Positions 56,769-64,000 of a stretch of DNA of 64,000 nucleotides are shown in pieces. The notes under the pieces were generated by a model. That model did no database searches. It worked only from the letters and a program-made list of their open reading frames with translations, and had not been told where the DNA came from. How positions within the stretch are numbered: position 1 is the stretch's first letter; each line of letters starts with the position of its first letter. The position numbers were made by a program, and so were the translations under genes. The stretch spans positions 27,232,137-27,296,136 of the forward strand of contig OY978530.1 in the NCBI GenBank assembly GCA_963854835.1, written 5' to 3'. The stretch is from Megamerina dolium. Lineage: Eukaryota > Arthropoda > Insecta > Diptera > Megamerinidae.

Positions 56769-57236
56769 GCATTCTTTTGTAAGCGAGTTGCAAAAGAACA
56801 TAAACACACATATAACTTCCCTTTTACTTAAATATAATTTATATTTAGTTACTTACCAACACTGGTGGTATATATGGTTGTTCGTGAAATTTATAAACGA
56901 AATAAAACCAAAAAAGAAACAATTCTGTGGAATCTGTGGTAAATATATTTGTTTATTTAAAATAAATTTTTATTTGCACTTGCTTAATTTTGCGTATTTT
57001 TGTTTATATTTACAATAATTTGACGTGTTGTTGAAATTTCCCAAGCACATTCCAGTAGCCTATTCACAATAGTGCTGTTTTTTACTTTGCAACACTATAA
57101 CTCAGGTCGATTAAAATATAAGCAACTTCAATTGAACTCGGTTAAAATAGACGATGTCGCTTATTTTTGTTGTTGCTTTGCAAGCAGTTCGGTAAATAAC
57201 TAAGTGTTCTTTTGCAACTCGCGTGCAAAATAATGC
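56769..57236 (-). mobile_element. MITE with 31-bp TIRs
   Basis: Left gcattcttttgtaagcgagt(tgcaaaagaac) at 56769-56799 and its inverted counterpart at 57206-57236, differing at a few positions. 468 bp, AT-rich, non-coding. Oriented minus to match the fragments at 51553 and 8198. A target duplication is not evident. Class assignment unknown; depends on a transposase not seen here. Confidence 0.85.
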
Positions 57237-57684
57237 GGCTTTTCTTTATTCTCAAAACATGTACAATATTTGCAAAGCGTATCTTAAAATAATGAGAATG
57301 AGTGAGACTAAAATATCAGTCAAATATAATACTCCATTCGTTTCTTGTACAAGAAATATTCCATACATTCGTTTTTTCTCTTCAAATAAATGAATATTTG
57401 AGAGCAAGAAAGGCACGTTAGAGGAACTTGCAGAGGAGGCCGTAAATACGAGTATCCTGCTCTTGTACCGAAGACGAAGCGCTCGTCCACTGCTCATCAT
57501 TTTTTATAGTCACATACCCGCAAAAGTTGTATAACAAATATTGGGCAAAACAATTGTCAAAAATTGAAAATACTCATCACCATTGCATTCATACTGTGCT
57601 TCAATACAAATGTGTATTGTAGTACAAATGCTCGTTGGCCGGTCTTATCGTTTGTATATTCGTTCCGCCTAATGCTCCTATCAT
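57237..57684. other. Spacer, no gene seen
   Basis: Includes the second copy of the tttcttgtacaagaaatatt segment at 57341. No coding similarity until the LOA scrap. Confidence 0.5.
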
Positions 57685-57788
57685 ACCACTCCTGCTAAAG
57701 CTTAAGGAGAGGAGTTATCAGAATGTTGTCTATGCGGATGATGTTGCTATTGCATTAAGGGGGAAATTTCCCAATTCCCTCTGTGATA
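57685..57788 (+). pseudogene. LOA reverse transcriptase scrap
   Basis: PLLLKLKERSYQNVVYADDV followed by AIALRGKFPNSLCDI, the catalytic YADD block of an LOA-type LINE. It is cut at 57788 by the A tail (T run) of the Jockey copy on its right, so the Jockey inserted into this LOA. Confidence 0.78.
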
Positions 57789-60045
57789 TTTTTTTTTTCA
57801 AGCTTTTTTTATTGGATCTTTCTAAAATTACTTAGAAACTAACAATAAGTGATCAAATCTTACAAACTAACTAAAATTATGTGATATTCCCAACGTTCCA
57901 TCACAATTTGTTGAGTCGCGAGGTATAGCAATTTCACAACATATTCAGTGTGTCTTTTCTTTTTAATCGACGATGCCCCGTGCTCAGCAACAATTGCCTA
58001 GCAAGGGGATTCGGATGACTGTGTAATTTTTGAATGTAGCTTCTGCAGGACATTGCAACTTCTTCAGAAATTGTGGGTACATTTAAATCTCGATGGATGT
58101 TAACGTTCCTCATATACCAAGGCGCGTTTACAATAATTCGCAGACACTTGGATTGTATTCGCTGCAATTTTTCGATATTTGAGGGAGATGCTGTGCCCCA
58201 AAACTGAATACCATAAGTCCAGATTGGCTTCAGGATTGCTTTATATAATAGCACTTTGATTTCGAGATTCAACTTTGATCTTTTGTGTAACAGCCACCAT
58301 AACTGATTCATTTTAAGCTTGATCTGAGTTTTCTTTGTCTCTATGTGATTTTTCCAGGTCAGCCTTCTGTCGAGGTGAATACCCAAGTACTTTGTTGAAG
58401 AACATTGTGGAACTGATTGGCCATTAATTTTAAGTGGGGGACATGTATCTAGCCTTAGCGTAAAGGTTACATGTACGCTCTTTGATTCATTGACTTTTAT
58501 ACGCCATTTTGCTAGCCAGATTTCGAGAGAATCGACCTGAGTCTGCAGGAGTTTAGTAGCCGTATGATAGTTTGAGTTTGTAAATAAGGCCATCGTGCCA
58601 TACTTTATCGAAAGCTTGAGTGATATCAAGAAAGACAGCTGAGCAATACTTTTTTTCTTCAAAAGTGTTCCTTATCAGAGTTACAATGCGGTGGACTTGT
58701 TTTATTGTGCCGTGCTGTTTTCTAAATCCAAACTGATGTTGGGGAATCAGTTGGTTGAGATTAATAAATGGAGTTATAAATAGATTCATGACAAGTAGCT
58801 TTTGGAATACTTTAGAAAGTAAAGGCAGGAGGCTGATAGGTCTGTACGGTGCAACTTTTGTAGGGTCTTTTCCTGGTTTTGCTATCATAATCATTTTTGA
58901 AGTTCTCCAGCATTTAAATAGTGTTTAATACTAAGGATAGCATTGAAAATGTGCATGAGATAAATTACTGAAGCCAGAGGTAGCTTTTTTATCATTTATC
59001 GGTAATGTTATCTGAGCCAGGTGATTTTTCTGGGTTTAAATCTTTATAAATTTCTTTGAATATGTCCTTTTTTTAATTTTGAGCGTTACTGAGCAAGGTT
59101 GAAAAGTTAATTTTGATAATGAGGACTGTGAAGAGGGTGGATTGGGTGTAAACACACTTTTTAAGTGGTTTGCAAAAGCCAAACCCTTCTCATAGTTGCT
59201 TCTAGCCCAATAAACGTCACTCAAACTGATGGGGGAATCAGTGAGAATTGGCCGATTTGAGTTTTTGCTGATTTCCACAAAGAGCAGTCTGACGCTTCAC
59301 CAGGTGTTAATTTGGCTATATGCTCTTCTAACTCTTTGTTGTTTTTATTTTTTAGGGCTTACTTTAACTTTCGAGTGCAGTGCTGTAGCTGTGTTTTCAG
59401 ATTCGGTGATCTGAATTCTTGCCATTGTCTTCGGAGTCTTCTTTTCTGTCTTACTAGCAATTCAATGTCGGCTGGTGTGTGTGGGCTATAGTTTGATTGC
59501 TTGTATACCCTTGTGCAGGTGGCTGAGCTGAGAGCTAATGAGAGCAGCTGGTTGAATTTTTCGAGTGCTGAGTCTACATCGTGTCCATTTCTTAATACAG
59601 TACTTACAGGGAGATGGGAATTTACATATTTCTTGAATTTCAACCAGTCTATTTTCTTTCTAACGCAACTGCTTTGGGGGCTTGGTGATTTTGTAGATAT
59701 TACCGTAGGTGAGCGATCAGATGAGAGATCATAATTACACTCTGTAGAGATATTTTCCATCTGCAAACCTTTGGCGACTCCAAAGTCTATGAGATCGGAT
59801 CTCTTTCTCTTGTCCGTCGGCCAATATGTCGGTTGACCATTTGAGATTACATCGTAGCCGTGGTTAGTAATGATTAAGCATAGTCTTCTGCCTTTTGGAG
59901 TTATTAAGCGGAAGCCCCAGTGAGTGTGTTTGGCGTTGAAATCGCCAGCAACCAAGAATTTGCTACCAAGAGTTGAGAAAAAATCTTTATATTGCTGTTC
60001 GGAAATATTGTATCTTGGGGGACAGTATATCGCAGATATTACTAG
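57789..60045 (-). mobile_element. Jockey-clade LINE copy G, 5'-truncated
   Basis: Same family as the copy at 38535. A tail as T run at 57789-57798; 5' truncation near 60045 within the endonuclease (AIYCPPRYNISEQQY is the first block). It retains more of the endonuclease than copy F but has lost the part of the RT that holds the active site. Confidence 0.9.
57934..60040 (-). pseudogene. Jockey ORF2 of copy G, active site deleted
   Basis: Endonuclease frame 59359-59955 (198 codons) has VAGDFNAKHTHWGFRLI (metal site), PTYWPTDKRKRSDLIDFGVA and DLSSDRSPTVIS (SDH changed to SDR), then the basic linker. RT frame 58553-58894: RPISLLPLLSKVFQKLL, QHQFGFRKQHGTIKQVHRIV and SAVFLDITQAFDKVWHDGL (motif A). 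At about 58560 it jumps to TKLLQTQVDSLEIWLAKWRI, skipping motif B and the FADD block. C-terminal frame continues to RRLKRKDTLNML at 57934. Confidence 0.9.
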
Positions 60046-60379
60046 TGTAGTGGTACCATATCATCGCATATGCATACCATTGTGCGTAGCAATATACTGT
60101 ACTGTACAAAAATACATTACGTACATACAAATATGCTTGCATCAACTACACATATGTATATCATTATGTACATACATGTTCATACATACATATCTATTTT
60201 TGTTTCACTTTTGTTTACATTTTGCTTTTCTTGAAATGCACAGGCAACATGATATACTGATATTTTCGATCACTTGCATTGATATAGAATATCATTATAT
60301 TGTGTTTACACAATTAATTAATTATTGTGTCGCCACCTACAAATAAGTCCAAGTCCAAGTGATCTTTCGTGTCGTAGAT
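60046..60379. other. Spacer rich in ACATA words
   Basis: Tracts such as catacatgttcatacatacat; no gene. Confidence 0.6.
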
Positions 60380-62020
60380 CACCAGCTTTTATTTTTTCTC
60401 CATAATAAAATTGAAGTAGTCACATGATAACGAATTATCTTGTCTGTAACCCTGTTGGGTATTAAACGGCGGGAAAATATCCTTCCTAATTTTCACTGCA
60501 TAACGGGAGATATAGAGTGTCATTCTGCAAATACTAAGGAGCTCCGCAGAAATACCGAACTCAGACATTGTTGTGTAGAGGTAATCCCTTACCGGACTGT
60601 CGAAAGCGGCTTTATAATCAGCAAATACATTGTCTGTGTCGATCTGTTTTTCTTGGGTCTTACTCAGAATTTGGCACAGTGTGAAAACCTGGTCGAAGCT
60701 GGACTTACCAAGTAAGTATAGGTTTCAATCTTTCACACAGTGCGCTCAATAGAACTTTGCACGCGATGCCCAAAAGGCATACTACATGGTAGTTGGCCCA
60801 AATTGTGGGGTTTCCTTGTTATGTACGAAACAAAAACACTGAGCCTACAATCATCGGTCATGCTTTCATCCGACCATATTCTGCTTATGAGCTGGTGCAT
60901 GCTGGTGAGCAGCTCACCGCTTCCGGTATTAAACAACGTGGAGAAATGTTGCCTTCATAATCTCAGTTCACGCTGGACATCTGTAACCAGATACCCGTTG
61001 TTGTCACGACAAGAGGAGCCTCCGGGGTTTAAATCGCCACTCAGACGCCTGATCTTCTCAAAGGATCTTCAAGTCTTATTCCTGTCTCTACACATCTCCT
61101 TACACTCTCGTCTTTTTAGTAATCTATACTTACGCCTGAAAAGACGTCTCTCCACACTCCTTTTCTGTCTGTACCGATTCCTAACAGGTCGCGTGGCACC
61201 TGCATGCAGGGTTTTTCTGTAAGCGGCGTCTTTCTCTGCGGTAGTGTCGCGACACTTCTGATCATACCACTCATTGCTCAGAAGCCGATAGAAACCGATT
61301 ACCTCCAGTAGTCATATAGTCATATAGTGGGATATGTGTGTCCACTGTGCGAAAGTATCATCAATATGGGGAGTGTTCTGCATAAGCAGATCTAATAATC
61401 GAGTGGTAAAAGCATTTGTTGTCTCTGGTGATTGCAGCTTATTGACGTCAAGCTTTCTCTGTGTGGGACTTCGTTTGTTCTTTGCCACATATAAACGTGC
61501 TCGCACCTTATCGGCAACAAGGTAATGATCCGATTGATTTAATGTCCATCACACTGGAAGCATGCTCTCCGTCGATCATCACGTGATCAATTTGGTTTTA
61601 CGTTTCTTGACCTGGAGACAGCCACGTCGCTTTATAGATGTCGAGATGTTAAAATCTGGTACTGATAATTAGCATGTTTCGTGCTGCGGTGAAATCGATC
61701 AGCCTCATTCCGTTATCGCAGGTGTTCTGGTGAAGGCTGAATTTCCCGAAAGTTGAACCAAAGGTACCTTCTTTGCCAACCCTCACATTGAAGTCGCCAA
61801 GCCAATTTTGATATCGTGGCGAGGGTAGCGGTCATAAACTTCTTCGAGGCACTGAAAGGAGCTCTCTTTGTTCGTATCGTCGTTTTTATCCGTCGGGGTG
61901 TGGTCGTATATTAGGGTTATGCTGAAAAAGTCTGCCTTTATTCGGATGTTGCCAGCCATTCTTTCACAGGTGTGAACCATAAGACACACGGGACGATGCT
62001 CACTAAAATGGCTCTGCGCT
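60380..62020 (-). mobile_element. RTE LINE copy H, both ends truncated
   Basis: Minus-strand fragment of the first RTE family. From high to low coordinate: endonuclease part (NIRIKADFFSITLIYDHTPT and HDIKIGL at 61790-61960; the GDFNA loop is lost), QIDHVMIDGEHASS-like block (61550-61600), linker with NKRSPTQRKLDVNKLQSPET (61400-61480), KNRCRDKNKT-like linker (61070), RT pieces HQLISRIWSDESMTDDCRLS (60830-60900), a motif-A piece near 60600 and DKIIRYHVTTSILLWRK-like motif B end at 60390. No YADD block. The part above 60864 is in the tandem duplication. Confidence 0.88.
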
Positions 62021-62686
62021 GAGTTGAGGGATGAGTTCACTATTAAGTACAGCGAGTAAGTTATGTAAAATGTGTCTGCTCTGGATTGCAAAAGTTGATT
62101 CGAGTAGGGCAACATATACATATTATTACGCTTGCTGCAGGTTCCATAATGACAGACGAAAGATGTGCCTAAAAAGAATGGATAGATGTAACCAAATACG
62201 GAATACATAAATAAGGAATACATATAACAACTACATATTACTGCGTAATATGTGCCTAAAAAGAATTTAAATTATACTATATGTGTCTAAAGATAAGATA
62301 AAGATTGATTTAAAATAGCAATGATTAAGAAATAATTAAAAAGTACACGAAATGAAAGTTAATAAGAAAGAATAAGAAAAGTAAATGTATAATAATCAGA
62401 TGTGACAGTGTAATGTCTGTGTAAAACATCGGGGAAAAGTACCGGGATAGAAACAAATACCATATGTCTGTCACCAAGTACCGTGATATTATCGTAGTAT
62501 TCTACCTGCGCATTGTGGAATGTATGTGATACAAATATTTCGCACTTCTTCATAGAATTTGCATGTTATTCCGTTAACGCAGTTCACATTATACTAAACA
62601 CAACTAAAATAGAAAAGATAATATAGTCAAATCAGCTGACGTGACAAAAAATAAACTGAAATTTTTTTATTATATCTTGGTTTTAG
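60864..62686. repeat. Tandem duplication unit 1 (1823 bp)
   Basis: This segment is repeated immediately to its right with a constant offset of 1823 bp from 60864/62687 to the window end (62177/64000). All positions I compared were identical. The unit contains part of RTE copy H plus about 660 bp of AT-rich unassigned sequence (62021-62686). Confidence 0.93.
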
Positions 62687-64000
62687 TTTCATCCGACCAT
62701 ATTCTGCTTATGAGCTGGTGCATGCTGGTGAGCAGCTCACCGCTTCCGGTATTAAACAACGTGGAGAAATGTTGCCTTCATAATCTCAGTTCACGCTGGA
62801 CATCTGTAACCAGATACCCGTTGTTGTCACGACAAGAGGAGCCTCCGGGGTTTAAATCGCCACTCAGACGCCTGATCTTCTCAAAGGATCTTCAAGTCTT
62901 ATTCCTGTCTCTACACATCTCCTTACACTCTCGTCTTTTTAGTAATCTATACTTACGCCTGAAAAGACGTCTCTCCACACTCCTTTTCTGTCTGTACCGA
63001 TTCCTAACAGGTCGCGTGGCACCTGCATGCAGGGTTTTTCTGTAAGCGGCGTCTTTCTCTGCGGTAGTGTCGCGACACTTCTGATCATACCACTCATTGC
63101 TCAGAAGCCGATAGAAACCGATTACCTCCAGTAGTCATATAGTCATATAGTGGGATATGTGTGTCCACTGTGCGAAAGTATCATCAATATGGGGAGTGTT
63201 CTGCATAAGCAGATCTAATAATCGAGTGGTAAAAGCATTTGTTGTCTCTGGTGATTGCAGCTTATTGACGTCAAGCTTTCTCTGTGTGGGACTTCGTTTG
63301 TTCTTTGCCACATATAAACGTGCTCGCACCTTATCGGCAACAAGGTAATGATCCGATTGATTTAATGTCCATCACACTGGAAGCATGCTCTCCGTCGATC
63401 ATCACGTGATCAATTTGGTTTTACGTTTCTTGACCTGGAGACAGCCACGTCGCTTTATAGATGTCGAGATGTTAAAATCTGGTACTGATAATTAGCATGT
63501 TTCGTGCTGCGGTGAAATCGATCAGCCTCATTCCGTTATCGCAGGTGTTCTGGTGAAGGCTGAATTTCCCGAAAGTTGAACCAAAGGTACCTTCTTTGCC
63601 AACCCTCACATTGAAGTCGCCAAGCCAATTTTGATATCGTGGCGAGGGTAGCGGTCATAAACTTCTTCGAGGCACTGAAAGGAGCTCTCTTTGTTCGTAT
63701 CGTCGTTTTTATCCGTCGGGGTGTGGTCGTATATTAGGGTTATGCTGAAAAAGTCTGCCTTTATTCGGATGTTGCCAGCCATTCTTTCACAGGTGTGAAC
63801 CATAAGACACACGGGACGATGCTCACTAAAATGGCTCTGCGCTGAGTTGAGGGATGAGTTCACTATTAAGTACAGCGAGTAAGTTATGTAAAATGTGTCT
63901 GCTCTGGATTGCAAAAGTTGATTCGAGTAGGGCAACATATACATATTATTACGCTTGCTGCAGGTTCCATAATGACAGACGAAAGATGTGCCTAAAAAGA
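62687..64000. repeat. Tandem duplication unit 2, cut by window end
   Basis: Copy of 60864-62177. It carries the second copy of the RTE endonuclease/linker fragment on the minus strand (62687-63843). It begins in the middle of an RTE block (tttcatccgaccatattctg), so the joint is not an element boundary. Confidence 0.93.

Overview
This window looks like a piece of intergenic, repeat-dominated chromatin from a higher dipteran, possibly a tephritid-like fly. That assignment is an inference from the mix of transposon families (Jockey, LOA-like and RTE LINEs, BEL/Pao, Ty3/Gypsy, mariners, a tRNA-derived SINE) and the AT-rich background. I found no convincing host protein-coding gene, tRNA, rRNA or bacterial-type operon. 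Almost every protein-like stretch is a broken piece of a mobile element, and all large elements carry stops, frameshifts or internal deletions.

Layout. 1-2757: RTE LINE (-) cut by the window edge, then a (TA)n tract and a small RTE fragment. 3467-5424: LTR footprints and the 3' half of a Ty3/Gypsy element (-). 5425-8197: BEL/Pao element (+) carrying a SINE fragment and followed by a zinc-knuckle reading frame. 8198-9700: a MITE-like element split by a SINE and abutted by an internally deleted mariner. 9832-17870: two Jockey-type LINEs (-), the second interrupted inside its gag gene by an RTE copy with a 13-bp target duplication. 17871-21840: AT-rich spacer with a perfect 38-bp palindrome and a third SINE. 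21840-27595: an LOA-like LINE (+) arranged as a tandem duplication whose second unit is internally deleted. 27737-30989: a full-span RTE copy holding a 0.9-kb element with terminal inverted repeats (TIRs). 31000-35906: spacer with a second mariner, a dispersed inverted repeat and TA microsatellites that include a 408-bp tandem duplication. 35907-41777: a 1-kb TIR element, an LOA fragment with a short perfect-TIR MITE, and two head-to-head Jockey copies. 42380-49800: a Jockey gag fragment and an LOA copy (-) split by the best-preserved RTE copy. 50712-54890: a Jockey endonuclease reading frame, a MITE fragment, a second BEL/Pao fragment with the same downstream zinc-knuckle frame, and a different RTE family. 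55235-60045: an intact-ended SINE, a TIR-bearing MITE, an LOA scrap and another Jockey. 60380-64000: an RTE fragment inside an apparently exact 1823-bp tandem duplication that runs off the window.

Working together: the non-autonomous pieces (SINE, MITEs) depend on enzymes from other elements. The LINEs would encode endonuclease plus reverse transcriptase, but no copy here has intact frames. The observation most worth following is the zinc-knuckle frame that sits behind a splice-acceptor-like site at nearly the same distance (95-97 nt) downstream of the pol stop in two independent BEL/Pao copies.
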